Both the position numbers and the translations under genes were made by a program. From Nocardioides zeae (lineage in GTDB: Bacteria; Actinomycetota; Actinomycetes; Propionibacteriales; Nocardioidaceae), in assembly GCF_010686755.1 (NCBI RefSeq), contig NZ_JAAGXA010000001.1:372001-436000 (forward strand): a stretch of DNA of 64,000 nt. The letters are read 5' to 3'. Of the stretch, positions 47,893 through 56,556 are shown in pieces. A model generated the notes under the pieces. It made no database searches. It was not told the DNA's origin and saw nothing but the letters and a program-made list of their open reading frames with translations. Numbering within the stretch: position 1 is the first letter of the stretch; each line of letters starts with the position of its first letter.

Positions 47893-48633
47893 TCAGTTGG
47901 CGTTGATCGGGATCTCCTGCGCGACGGTGGCCTCGTCGGAGGCGAAGATCGCGATCGGCACCTTCTGGGTGATGGTCTGCTCGACGTAGCGGTTCGAGCC
48001 GGCGCTCGACTCCATCTGCACGGTGGCCGTGAAGGTGAGGTCGATCCCGATCGTCGCCGGGTCGGTCGGGTTGATCTGCTGGTTGCGGAGCTCGAACGAG
48101 CCCTTCGGCGACGTGATGAGCATGCCGTAGGAGTTGCCGAGCGGCTCGGGGTCGAGCGTGATGGTGCGGGCGTCGGCGTCGAGGGTGTACGGCGACTCGG
48201 ACGGCCCCCCGTCCGAGCGCGTCGTCGTGGACGTCACCTGGATGCGCCCCAGGAACACCTTGCGCTTCGTGTTGAACGGAGCGCGGAGGTCCTGGTTGAG
48301 GTCGTAGGCCTGGAAGGTGAAGGAGAAGTACTTGTTGCCGAGCGGGTACCACTCGTTGGTCCGCGGCGTCGACTTCGTCGGGTAGAGCGTGTAGACGAAG
48401 TCGAGGCCCGCCACGTCGATGTGCGACTGGAACGTGCCGTCCCGCGTGAACTGGGAGTCGTAGTACTCCGTCGTCGCGGACGTGGTCGGGGTGGCGGTCG
48501 GCTCGGGCTGGTCGTTGCCGTTGGTGAGGTCCTCGACCACCGAGCAGGAGGACAGCACGGCGCTGAGCAGCAGCACGGCGGGCAGGACGAGGAGGCGGCT
48601 GCGGCGGCGGGGCCGGCGGGTGGTGGAGGACAT
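47893..48633 (-). CDS. Lipoprotein of unknown function
   Basis: 246-aa lipoprotein: basic N-terminus (SSTTRRPRRRSR), hydrophobic stretch LLVLPAVLLLSAVLSSC with the lipid-modified Cys30, a Thr/Pro-rich spacer, then an extracytoplasmic domain with many beta-strand-like segments (KYFSFTFQAYDLNQDL, GIDLTFTATVQMES). No family recognised; the end (PIAIFASDEATVAQEIPIN) is distinctive. ATG start after GGAAGAGAGC, 44 bases downstream of the glycosyltransferase stop on the same strand, so the two are probably cotranscribed. Confidence 0.8.
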   Translation of the reverse strand: MSSTTRRPRRRSRLLVLPAVLLLSAVLSSCSVVEDLTNGNDQPEPTATPTTSATTEYYDSQFTRDGTFQSHIDVAGLDFVYTLYPTKSTPRTNEWYPLGNKYFSFTFQAYDLNQDLRAPFNTKRKVFLGRIQVTSTTTRSDGGPSESPYTLDADARTITLDPEPLGNSYGMLITSPKGSFELRNQQINPTDPATIGIDLTFTATVQMESSAGSNRYVEQTITQKVPIAIFASDEATVAQEIPINAN

Positions 48634-48677
48634 GCTCTCTTCCGAGGTGGGACGGGGCAGGACGGGGAGTGCGGGCG

Positions 48678-50156
48678 TCACGCCTTGAAGCCCTTGTAGC
48701 GGCGCAGGACCTTCGTCATCATCCAGCCGGTCTGCAGGATCGTGATCACGCCCAAGATCGGCCAGCCGACGGCGAGGATGTCGGACTTGGCGTTGATGGG
48801 AATCTGCAGCCAGATGGCGGCGAGGACCGCCAGGATGACGAGCAGCACCGCCAGGGGTGCGAGATAGCCCTGGCCGGCGCCGCGCTCCGCCTTTGCCTGG
48901 GCGGCCCAGTTGTCGGTCTGCGCCCGGGAGGCGAACTTGGTCCAGGAGCGGAGGAAGTGTCCGATCCGGATCCACATGTAGACCTCGGCTGGAGCCAGCA
49001 GGATGGCGAAGAGGTAGTCGCGCCTGTTGCCGTAGTACATCGAGCGGGCGACGCGGAAGTTCAGCAGGATCGCGGCCATCGGCGGGATGAGCCACCAGGG
49101 GGAGAAGACGAAGGCGTTGATGGAGAGCGACCCGAGGAGCAGCGTGAGGAACATGAGCCGGGTCGTGATGTTGATGACCATCGAGATGTGCTCGAACCAG
49201 CGCAGGCGCAGGTTCGGGTGCAGCGGCTGGCCGGGCGTGTCACCGCGCTGGCCCGGCCACATCAGGTCGATGGCCCCGAAGTTCCACTTCACCTGCTGCG
49301 CGTCGAGCGACCGCAGCGTGGTCATGCCGCCCACGTGGGCGCGGGCCGCGGCGGAGATCTTCGTCAGGTAGCCGGCGCTCTTGATCTGCAGCGACAGCAG
49401 CGAGTCCTCGACCTCGGAGTCCTTGACCCACGGGGTGCGCTGGTGGCTGTCCTCGAGCACGTCGCGCAGGGCGCGCGTCGCGAAGATCGAGAACTGGCCG
49501 CCGAGCACCGCCATGTTGCGGCCGCGCAGGAGGTTCTGCATGTTGAAGGCCGAGAACTGGGCGCGCTGGCCTGCGATGAGGAACTTCGCCATCGGCCCGT
49601 CGAGCGCGGAGTCGTCGATGCTGTAGATCGCCGAGATGCCGCCGATGCGGTCGTCGCTGGCGATCTCGTTGACGAGCTCCTCGACGGCGTCGGGCTCCGG
49701 CGTGGTGTCGCCGTCGACACCGAGGAGGTAGTCGTACCCCTCCACGAGCGAGTAGCCGTAGTTGAGGGCGCCGACCTTCTTGTCCGGGTTCTTGCCGATG
49801 TCGTGGACGAAGATCTCGGTCATCTGCTCGCCGTTGCGCGTCATCCGCACGTGCTCGCCGGCGTAGTAGCCCGCGACCTCGACCGTGTCGTCGGTCGTGT
49901 TGTTGACGATGACGTGGATGACGTCGGGCAGGCGCGTCTGCGCGAGCAGCGCGTCGAGCACGCCCGCGATCGTCTCGGCCTCGTTGTAGGCGGGGATGAC
50001 GCACCCGATCGTCGGGCGGTACGTCGGCAGGTCCTCGACGCCGGCGAGGAACTCGTCGGCGTAGGCGGCCATGGTCGGGTCCGGCACGCGGACGTACTGG
50101 TTGGCCGTCGCGTCGCCCATCGCGGGACGCCCGGGCACGTCGGGGGGGAGGGTCAC
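48678..50156 (-). CDS. Membrane glycosyltransferase, processive GT2 type
   Basis: 492-aa family 2 glycosyltransferase. Cytoplasmic catalytic domain: PTIGCVIPAYNEAETI, VDGDT (Asp148-Gly-Asp150), acceptor-base region DSEVEDSLLSLQ (Glu250-Asp251) and QQVKW at 287-291, a form of the Q(Q/R)xRW motif of processive synthases (cellulose, chitin, hyaluronan, poly-GlcNAc). Four or five membrane helices follow (LMFLTLLLGSLSINAFVF, PLAVLLVILAVLAAIWLQI). It lacks N-terminal membrane helices. Start GTG 50156 after GGAAGGA; a TTGACA -35-like box lies at 50222-50227 (minus strand). The lipoprotein gene follows on the same strand. Product polymer unknown. Confidence 0.85.
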   Translation of the reverse strand: MTLPPDVPGRPAMGDATANQYVRVPDPTMAAYADEFLAGVEDLPTYRPTIGCVIPAYNEAETIAGVLDALLAQTRLPDVIHVIVNNTTDDTVEVAGYYAGEHVRMTRNGEQMTEIFVHDIGKNPDKKVGALNYGYSLVEGYDYLLGVDGDTTPEPDAVEELVNEIASDDRIGGISAIYSIDDSALDGPMAKFLIAGQRAQFSAFNMQNLLRGRNMAVLGGQFSIFATRALRDVLEDSHQRTPWVKDSEVEDSLLSLQIKSAGYLTKISAAARAHVGGMTTLRSLDAQQVKWNFGAIDLMWPGQRGDTPGQPLHPNLRLRWFEHISMVINITTRLMFLTLLLGSLSINAFVFSPWWLIPPMAAILLNFRVARSMYYGNRRDYLFAILLAPAEVYMWIRIGHFLRSWTKFASRAQTDNWAAQAKAERGAGQGYLAPLAVLLVILAVLAAIWLQIPINAKSDILAVGWPILGVITILQTGWMMTKVLRRYKGFKA

Positions 50157-50235
50157 AGGAGCATCCTTCCCCCCGACCTGCTCGTTGCGCCGGAGTTGCC
50201 GCGAACTTCTGCTCAGTTTTCTGTCAAACGACCGC

Positions 50236-50505
50236 TCAGCGGGGCAACCCGGAGGCCCGCCACGCGCCGGGGGCGGCGTGGTGGGGGCCGCGGAGGGCAC
50301 GGCGCGGGGCCGACCACTCCGGCGTGCGGCGCGGGGCCGGCGCCGGCGCACCCCCGCCGAGCGCGGCGAGCACCGCGACCACGGCCGCGACCTCCTCCGG
50401 GGTGGCGTCCCCGTTGACGACGCGGAGCAACGGTCGCGCGGGCGCGACCTCCGCCTGCTCGGCCGGCTCGCCGGCCGTCCCGTCCCCGGTCACCTCGTCG
50501 CTCAC
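50236..50505 (-). CDS. accE: Acyl-CoA carboxylase epsilon subunit
   Basis: 89-aa protein of the actinobacterial AccE/PccE family: a charged N-terminus and the conserved segment [20 protein letters not shown] near residues 26-45. These small subunits stabilise and activate the biotin carboxylase/carboxyltransferase complex. Its GTG overlaps the stop of the carboxyltransferase gene (GTGA). The C-terminus ([13 protein letters not shown]) matches the usual end of the family. Confidence 0.85.
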   Translation of the reverse strand: MSDEVTGDGTAGEPAEQAEVAPARPLLRVVNGDATPEEVAAVVAVLAALGGGAPAPAPRRTPEWSAPRRALRGPHHAAPGAWRASGLPR

Positions 50506-52118
50506 AGCGGGATGTTCCCGTGCTTCTTGGGCGGCAGGGTCTCGCGCTTGCTGCGCAGGAGGCGCAGGGCCCGCACGACCTCGGCCCGCGTCTCGTGCGG
50601 CGCGATGACGGCGTCGATGTAGCCCCGCTCCGCGGCGATGTACGGGTTGGCGAGGTGCTTGTCGTACTCCTCGACGAGCTCGGCGCGCTTCGCGTCGACG
50701 GTGCCGTCGGCGGTCGCGTCCTTGATCTCCTTGCGGTACAGGATGTTGATCGCGCCCTGCGCGCCCATGACCGCGATCTGCGCCGTCGGCCAGGCGATGT
50801 TGATGTCGGCGCCGAGGTGCTTGGAGCCCATGACGTCGTACGCGCCGCCGTACGCCTTGCGCGTGATGATGGTGACGAGCGGCACGGTCGCCTCGGCGTA
50901 CGCGTAGATGAGCTTCGCGCCGCGGCGGATGATGCCGTTGTACTCCTGGTCGGTGCCCGGCAGGAAGCCCGGCACGTCGACGAAGGTGAGCACCGGGATG
51001 TTGAAGGCGTCGCAGGTGCGGACGAAGCGGGCGGCCTTCTCGGAGGCGTCGATGTCGAGCGTGCCCGCGAACTGCATGGGCTGGTTGGCCACGATGCCGA
51101 CGCTGCGGCCCTCGACGCGGCCGTAGCCGACGACGATGTTGGGCGCGAACAGCGGCTGCACCTCGAGGAAGTCCTCGTCGTCCACGACGGCCTCGACGAC
51201 CTCGCGGATGTCGTAGGGCTGGTTCGGGCTGTCCGGGATGATCGTGTCGAGCTTGCGGTCGAGGTCGTTGACCTCGAGGTCGGCGACCTCGTCGAAGACG
51301 GGGGGCTCGTCGAGGTTGTTCTGCGGCAGGTAGCTCAGCAGGTTCTTGACGAACTCGAGCGCGTCGTCCTCGTCGGCACCCATGTAGTGCGCGTTGCCCG
51401 ACTTGGTGTTGTGGGTGCGCGCGCCGCCGAGCTCCTCGATGGTGACGTCCTCGCCGGTGACGGTCTTGATGACGTCGGGCCCGGTGATGAACATCGCCGA
51501 CGTCTTGTCGACCATGACCGTGAAGTCGGTGACGGCGGGGGAGTAGACGTGGCCGCCGGCGCAGTTGCCCATGATGAGGCTGATCTGCGGGATGACGCCC
51601 GAGGCGTGCACGTTGCGGCGGAAGATCTCGCCGTAGAGGCCCAGGGAGACGACGCCCTCCTGGATGCGGGCGCCGGCGCCCTCGTTGATGCCGATGATGG
51701 GGCAACCGGTCTTGATGGCGAGGTCCATCACCTTGGTGATCTTCTCGCCGTAGACCTCGCCCAGCGAGCCTCCGAAGACCGTGAAGTCCTGGCTGAAGAC
51801 GCACACCTGGCGGCCGTCGATCGTGCCGTACCCGGTCACCACACCGTCGCCGTAGGGCCGCTTCTTCTCGAGGCCGAACGCCGTCGACCGGTGGCGGGCG
51901 AGCTCGTCGAGCTCGACGAAGCTGCCCTCGTCGAAGAGCTGCTCGATGCGCTCGCGCGCCGTCTGGCGGCCCCGTGCGTGCTGCTTCTCGACGGCCTTGG
52001 CCGACCCGGCGTGCACGGCCTCGTCCAGCCGTCGCTCGAGGTCCGCCAGCTTGCCTGCGGTCGTGCTGACGTCGATGTCGGCCGGCACCTCGGTGCCCTC
52101 GCCCACCTGTGCGCTCAT
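50502..52118 (-). CDS. accD: Acyl-CoA carboxylase carboxyltransferase (beta) subunit
   Basis: 538-aa carboxyltransferase of the propionyl-/acetyl-CoA carboxylase type, which transfers CO2 from carboxybiotin to acyl-CoA. Motifs: [78 protein letters not shown]; the C-terminus ends [10 protein letters not shown] as in PccB/AccD5-type proteins. Whether it prefers propionyl- or acetyl-CoA cannot be told. The biotinylated alpha subunit is not in the window. ATG start with TACATT seven bases upstream. Confidence 0.95.
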   Translation of the reverse strand: MSAQVGEGTEVPADIDVSTTAGKLADLERRLDEAVHAGSAKAVEKQHARGRQTARERIEQLFDEGSFVELDELARHRSTAFGLEKKRPYGDGVVTGYGTIDGRQVCVFSQDFTVFGGSLGEVYGEKITKVMDLAIKTGCPIIGINEGAGARIQEGVVSLGLYGEIFRRNVHASGVIPQISLIMGNCAGGHVYSPAVTDFTVMVDKTSAMFITGPDVIKTVTGEDVTIEELGGARTHNTKSGNAHYMGADEDDALEFVKNLLSYLPQNNLDEPPVFDEVADLEVNDLDRKLDTIIPDSPNQPYDIREVVEAVVDDEDFLEVQPLFAPNIVVGYGRVEGRSVGIVANQPMQFAGTLDIDASEKAARFVRTCDAFNIPVLTFVDVPGFLPGTDQEYNGIIRRGAKLIYAYAEATVPLVTIITRKAYGGAYDVMGSKHLGADINIAWPTAQIAVMGAQGAINILYRKEIKDATADGTVDAKRAELVEEYDKHLANPYIAAERGYIDAVIAPHETRAEVVRALRLLRSKRETLPPKKHGNIPL

Positions 52119-52125
52119 GGGCCGC

Positions 52126-52131
52126 AATGTA
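52126..52131 (-). promoter_or_regulatory. -10 box for leaderless accD transcript
   Basis: TACATT on the minus strand, seven bases before the accD ATG; no ribosome-binding site. Confidence 0.5.
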
Positions 52132-52227
52132 GCGGGCGATCGGTCGGTCGGTGCAGGGGGTCCCGCGTACCGGACAGTAGGAACTCCGTCCCACCTCCCG
52201 GGGCGCGGGTGCGGCTCGCCGTCCCCG

Positions 52228-53586
52228 TCAGCGGTAGAGCCACCGGGCGGCCGCACGACGTCGGGCCCGGTACTCCGGGCTCGCGCCCGCCAGCAGGTGC
52301 TCCACCGGCCGCTCCGAGCCGACGGGGTCGTGCGCCTCCGTCACCAGGGGTACGCCGCGGCGCGCGCCCGCGACCGCCAGCCCCGGGCGGCGCCATGCCG
52401 GGGGCCCGGCGGGCGCGGGCTCGTCGACGGCGGGGCGTCCCGCGCCGAGCCGCGCGAGGAGGGCGGCGACCTCGTGCGCGCCGTCGGCGGGCGCGACCGC
52501 GGCGCACGCGGTCCGCACGTCCGCCCGCACGTCCGCGTCGAGGAGGCGGTCGAGTCCCGCCCGCAGCGCCGCGCCGTCGGTCGCGACCAGGGCCGCGCCG
52601 AGGTCGACCACCCCGCGGCTCCGGGCCACCTGGTCGTCGGTCTCGTGCCCCGTGCTGGGCACGAGGAGCGTGGGCAGGCCGGCCGCGACGTGCTCGTGCA
52701 CCGCGTTGTACCCGGCCGCTCCGACGGCCGCGTCGAACGCGCCGAGGAGCGGGGCCAGGGGGTAGACGTCGCGGAGGACGACGAGGGCCCCGGTGTCCCC
52801 GGTGTCCCCGGCGTCCGCCGCGTGCCGGGCGATCGCCTGGCGGGTGACCGCCACCTGCCAGTCCGGTGCGGCGCGGCGCACGTGCGCCACCACGGTGCGC
52901 AGGAGGGTCGACACGTCGGCGTACGCCCCCGAGCCCGGGGCCAGGAGCAGCGCGGGCCGCTCGGGGTGGAGCCCGAGCCGTGCGCGCGCCGCGGCGCGGG
53001 GGAGCGCGGGCAGCGCCGAGGTCAGGGAGATCGGCGCGGTGCGCACGACCCCGGGCAGGCCGGCGGTCGGCCCGGCGTCGGCCGCGCCGCCGACGTCCCC
53101 CGGTTCGACGACCGCGTCGAAGTGCTCGGCCCGCGCCAACCACGCCGCACCGACGCCGGGGCGCCACATGCCGCGCCGCACCCACACGAAGGCCGTCTCC
53201 GGGAGGGCCTGCCGGGCGCGCAGGAGGCCCGCGTAGGGCACGACGCCGTCGAAGGCCACGACGCGCGCGCCGGTCTCGGCGGCGAGGGCGACGAGGCGGT
53301 CGGCGAGGTACGCGTCCCAGTGGGTGCGCCACGCGACCTTCGCGGCGCCGGACCCCTGCCAGGGGCTGGTGCGGCTGGGGCAGTACTCGAAGCGCATGCG
53401 GTCGGCTCCGGGGAGCCGACCGTCGGCTGCGGCCCGTGCGACCGTCGGGAGCGCCGCGGAGAGCGAGAGGAGGGTGACGTCCAGCCGGTCGGCGCCCGCG
53501 AGCGCGACGGTCACCTGCCGCGTGAGGTGGCCCATGCCCACGCCGTTGCTGGTGGCGAGCAGGACGGGCACGCGCATCTCGGCCAT
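52228..53586 (-). CDS. GT28-like glycosyltransferase
   Basis: 452-aa GT-B glycosyltransferase. N-terminal [20 protein letters not shown] contains the GHxxR-type acceptor loop; the C-terminal donor half has [14 protein letters not shown] and [32 protein letters not shown], matching the Glyco_tran_28_C pattern of MurG- and UGT-like enzymes. The ~75 C-terminal residues are Pro/Arg-rich. Substrate unknown. ATG start with TAGACT eight bases upstream; divergent from birA. Confidence 0.8.
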   Translation of the reverse strand: MAEMRVPVLLATSNGVGMGHLTRQVTVALAGADRLDVTLLSLSAALPTVARAAADGRLPGADRMRFEYCPSRTSPWQGSGAAKVAWRTHWDAYLADRLVALAAETGARVVAFDGVVPYAGLLRARQALPETAFVWVRRGMWRPGVGAAWLARAEHFDAVVEPGDVGGAADAGPTAGLPGVVRTAPISLTSALPALPRAAARARLGLHPERPALLLAPGSGAYADVSTLLRTVVAHVRRAAPDWQVAVTRQAIARHAADAGDTGDTGALVVLRDVYPLAPLLGAFDAAVGAAGYNAVHEHVAAGLPTLLVPSTGHETDDQVARSRGVVDLGAALVATDGAALRAGLDRLLDADVRADVRTACAAVAPADGAHEVAALLARLGAGRPAVDEPAPAGPPAWRRPGLAVAGARRGVPLVTEAHDPVGSERPVEHLLAGASPEYRARRRAAARWLYR

Positions 53587-53594
53587 GGTGGGCG

Positions 53595-53600
53595 AGTCTA
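53595..53600 (-). promoter_or_regulatory. -10 box for the GT28-like gene
   Basis: TAGACT on the minus strand, eight bases before the ATG. On the plus strand the overlapping TAGGGT (53599-53604) could serve birA, whose GTG lies 37 bases downstream behind a ribosome-binding site. Confidence 0.45.
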
Positions 53601-53641
53601 GGGTTCTGCGGACAGCCGGGCACGGCGGGAAGGGGAGAGCA

Positions 53642-54469
53642 GTGACGGAGCAGGAGGGACGCGCGCCGCTGCGCGTCGAGGCGCTCGGGGACGTCCCGGG
53701 CGCGGTCGGCTGGCGCGTCGAGGTCGTGGAGACCTCGCCGTCGACGAACGCGGACCTCGCCGCCCGCGCCCGCGACGGCGCGGCGAGCGGGACGGTGCTC
53801 GTCGCGGAGCACCAGACCGCGGGGCGCGGACGGATCGACCGCACCTTCCACACGCCGCCCCGGTCCGCCCTCACCTTCTCGGTACTGCTGCGCCCGTCCG
53901 CGCCCGCCCAGCAGTGGCCGTGGCTGCCCCTCGTGACCGGTCTCGCCGCGCGCAGCGCCCTGGCCCGGCAGCATCCCGCGGTGGACGTCTCGCTCAAGTG
54001 GCCCAACGACGTGCTGGTCGCGCCGGCCGCCCACCCGGACGAGCCGGGCAAGGTCGCCGGCATCCTCGCGGAGCGGATCGAGACCCCCGCGGGACCGGCC
54101 GCCGTCATCGGCATCGGCATCAACACCGCCACCACCCGCGAGGAGCTCCCCGTGCCGACGGCCGCGTCGCTCCGCACGGCGGGGGTCCCCGCGGCGGCGA
54201 TCGACCGGACCGTCCTCCTGCGCGAGGTGCTCACCGACCTGTCCGCGCTGCTGGTGCGCTGGGAGCGCGGGGACCTCGCGGACCTGCGGACGTCGTACGC
54301 CGCGGCCTGCGCCACCGTCGGCCGTCGCGTCCGCGTCGAGCTGCCCCAGGGCGACGCCCTCGTCGGGGACGCCGTGGACGTGGACGGCGCCGGCTGCCTC
54401 GTCGTGGAGGCCGGCGGACGGCGCCACACGGTGGGCGCGGGGGACGTCATCCACGTGCGACCGGCGTGA
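53642..54469 (+). CDS. birA: Biotin-protein ligase BirA
   Basis: 275-aa monofunctional (group I) biotin ligase without the DNA-binding domain; it attaches biotin to the acyl-CoA carboxylase carrier. TSPSTNADLAARARDG, EHQTAGRGRIDRTFHTPP (biotinyl-AMP loop GRGR), SLKWPNDVLV with the catalytic Lys, GIGINTATT, and a C-terminal SH3-like domain (VEAGGRRHTVGAGDVIHV). It lies next to accD/accE genes, which fits its substrate. GTG start after GGGGAGAG. Confidence 0.93.
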   Translation: MTEQEGRAPLRVEALGDVPGAVGWRVEVVETSPSTNADLAARARDGAASGTVLVAEHQTAGRGRIDRTFHTPPRSALTFSVLLRPSAPAQQWPWLPLVTGLAARSALARQHPAVDVSLKWPNDVLVAPAAHPDEPGKVAGILAERIETPAGPAAVIGIGINTATTREELPVPTAASLRTAGVPAAAIDRTVLLREVLTDLSALLVRWERGDLADLRTSYAAACATVGRRVRVELPQGDALVGDAVDVDGAGCLVVEAGGRRHTVGAGDVIHVRPA

Positions 54470-54490
54470 GCGGGTGAGAGGATCACCACC

Positions 54491-55003
54491 GTGTCGTTCC
54501 CCCAGAGGCTCCTCAACCCCGGCGAGCACGTCGTCGTGAGCACCCGCACGCACGTCAAGGAGCTCTTCGGGCCTGCCGCCGTGCTGCTGCTCATGATCGC
54601 GCTGGGCGTGGTGGCCACCGTCCTGCTGCCCGACCAGACCGCGGCGAACGTGCTCGAGATCCTCGTCTGGGTGGTCGTCGTCGCGACCCTGGTGTGGTTC
54701 GTGCTCCGCCCGCTGGTCGGGTGGCTGACCAAGACCTACACGTTCACCAACCGCCGGTTCATCGCGCGCTCGGGGTTCATCGCGAAGGAGGGCCGCACGA
54801 TCCCGCTCAACCGCATCAGCGGCGTCGACTTCGAGATCGGGATCATCGACCGCATCTTCGGCTGCGGGACCCTCGTGGTCTCGGACGCGAGCGACCAGGG
54901 TCGCGTGGAGCTCACCGACATCCCGCGCGTCGAGAAGGTGCAGCTGCTCGTCTCGGAGGAGCTGCACCGCATCTCCGGCGTCGCCCACGACGATGGCACC
55001 TGA
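54491..55003 (+). CDS. PH-domain (YdbT/bPH2-like) membrane protein
   Basis: 170-aa protein: two membrane helices (LFGPAAVLLLMIALGVVATVLL and VLEILVWVVVVATLVWFVLRPL) followed by a bacterial PH domain (YTFTNRRFIARSGFIAKEG, IPLNRISGVDFEIGIIDRIFGCGTLVV). Function unknown. Homologues follow birA in many actinobacteria. GTG start after GAGAGGA. It overlaps the cyclase gene by 11 bases. Confidence 0.87.
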   Translation: MSFPQRLLNPGEHVVVSTRTHVKELFGPAAVLLLMIALGVVATVLLPDQTAANVLEILVWVVVVATLVWFVLRPLVGWLTKTYTFTNRRFIARSGFIAKEGRTIPLNRISGVDFEIGIIDRIFGCGTLVVSDASDQGRVELTDIPRVEKVQLLVSEELHRISGVAHDDGT

Positions 55004-56027
55004 TCCGGAGGGGGCGGTGGCCCCCGAGCCCGACGGCGCCCCCCGCGCGGAGGGCGCCGACCGTCCGACCGTCTTCGACCTCGAGCGGGCGATCCTGGGC
55101 GAGGTGCCGGTCTTCACGGCGCACGACCTCGATGAGGGCGGCATCCCGATCGCCGACGTCCGCCGGCTGTGGCGCGCCCTCGGCCTGCCCCTCAACGAGG
55201 AGTCGGTGACCTTCACCGGGGCCGACACGACGACGATGGGCGCCCTCCTCGACGCCGTGGACCGTGGCGGCATCCCCATGGACGCGGCCGTCAACCTCAC
55301 CCGGGCGATCGGGCAGACGATGGCCCGGCTCGCCGACTGGGAGATCTCGGTGCTCGTGCCGCTCATCGAGGCGGTCGACACCGGGCCGGACCCCGCGGGC
55401 GGCCGGCTGGGCGCCGCCACGCAGCTCGTCGAGGAGCTCAGCGACGTGTTCGAGCGGGTCATGGTGAACGCCTGGCGTCGCCACCTCGCCGCGGCCGCGA
55501 GCCGCATGGAGGGCGTCGACGAGCTCGACGAGGACGCGGACACCTGGCAGATCACCGTGGGCTTCGCCGACCTCGTGAGCTTCACGGCCCTGTCCAACGA
55601 GCTGGACGAGGGCCGGATCGGCGACCTGGTCGAGCTGTTCGAGTCGCGGTGCCACGACGTGGTGCAGGGCCACCACGGGCGCATCATCAAGTCGCTCGGC
55701 GACTCGGTGCTCTTCGTCAACGACGACCCGCTCCGGGCGTACGAGACGGCCGAGGGGATCATCAAGGTGATCGGGCGCGACGCCCGGATGCCCGACGTCC
55801 ACGTCGGGATGGCGACGGGTCACGTGGTGACCCGGATGGGGGACGTGTTCGGGCCCCCGGTCAACCTCGCCTCGCGACTGACCAACATCGCCCGCCGCAA
55901 CCGGATCATCCTCGACCAGGCCACCGCGGACCTGCTGCCGGCCCGGGAGTTCGAGAGCCGCCGGCTGCCGGCCCGGCCCGTGCGTGGCTTCGGCCTGCTG
56001 GAGCCGGTGACCGTGCGCCGTACGTGA
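54993..56027 (+). CDS. Class III adenylate/guanylate cyclase
   Basis: 344-aa soluble cyclase. N-terminal ~150 residues (IPIADVRRLWRALGLPL, AVNLTRAIGQTMARLADWEI) resemble the regulatory domain of Rv1264-type actinobacterial cyclases. The catalytic domain has both metal aspartates, Asp193 in FADLVSFTAL and Asp237 in KSLGDSVLFV, the substrate region DVFGPPVNLASRL, and the transition-state pair Asn291/Arg295. All catalytic residues look intact, so it should be active, with ATP the more likely substrate. ATG start inside the PH-protein gene (11-base overlap), so the two are translationally coupled. Confidence 0.87.
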   Translation: MAPDPEGAVAPEPDGAPRAEGADRPTVFDLERAILGEVPVFTAHDLDEGGIPIADVRRLWRALGLPLNEESVTFTGADTTTMGALLDAVDRGGIPMDAAVNLTRAIGQTMARLADWEISVLVPLIEAVDTGPDPAGGRLGAATQLVEELSDVFERVMVNAWRRHLAAAASRMEGVDELDEDADTWQITVGFADLVSFTALSNELDEGRIGDLVELFESRCHDVVQGHHGRIIKSLGDSVLFVNDDPLRAYETAEGIIKVIGRDARMPDVHVGMATGHVVTRMGDVFGPPVNLASRLTNIARRNRIILDQATADLLPAREFESRRLPARPVRGFGLLEPVTVRRT

Positions 56028-56088
56028 CCGCGGTCACCGCGAAGGCAAAATTTCGATCGTTCGCCCCACCTCGGTGCGCGGGCGTTCC

Positions 56089-56094
56089 TACCGT
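56089..56094 (+). promoter_or_regulatory. -10 box of the orphan winged-helix gene
   Basis: TACCGT six bases before GTG 56101. A short AT-richer segment (GCAAAATTTCGATCGTT, 56045-56061) lies upstream and could hold a regulator site or -35 region. Confidence 0.5.
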
Positions 56095-56100
56095 GAGCCC

Positions 56101-56433
56101 GTGTTCGTCGTCCAGGATGTGCGCCTCGACCCCGACACGCGCCGCGCGTGGTCGGGCGACGTGGAGGTGACGCTCTCCCGCAAGGAGTTCGACCTGCTCC
56201 ACGCGCTGATCGCGCGCGCCGGCGAGGTCGTGACCCGGGAGGAGCTCATGCGCACCGTGTGGGAGACCACCTTCTGGACGTCGTCGAAGACCATCGACGT
56301 CCACCTGGGGTGGCTCCGTCGCAAGCTGGGCGACGACAGCCGTGCGCCGCACCTCATCACGACGGTGCGGGGCAAGGGGCTCCGGTTCGAGCTGGCCCCG
56401 CCGGTGCGGGCCGAGGAGCGCGTGCCCTCCTGA
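56101..56433 (+). CDS. Orphan OmpR-type winged-helix regulator without receiver
   Basis: 110-aa protein consisting only of a Trans_reg_C winged-helix domain: LSRKEFDLLHALIARAGEVV, REELMRTVWETTFW, the recognition-helix region SSKTIDVHLGWLRRKLGDD and the wing ITTVRGKGLRFEL. There is no receiver domain and no membrane helix, so it cannot be a normal phospho-switched regulator. GTG 56101 preferred because TACCGT is six bases upstream; GTG 56074 is in frame. It precedes the GT2 gene by 123 bp and follows the cyclase by 73 bp. Confidence 0.82.
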   Translation: MFVVQDVRLDPDTRRAWSGDVEVTLSRKEFDLLHALIARAGEVVTREELMRTVWETTFWTSSKTIDVHLGWLRRKLGDDSRAPHLITTVRGKGLRFELAPPVRAEERVPS

Positions 56434-56556
56434 GCCCGGCCGGCCGGCCCTGTTTGGGCCGGGCCGGGCCGCTGTGGCAGGTTAGGCGCGGTTCGTCCGA
56501 CGGACGAGCCCGCCCGGCTGCGTCCGGGCCGCGTCGCCGAGCTGGAGAGGGAGCCG

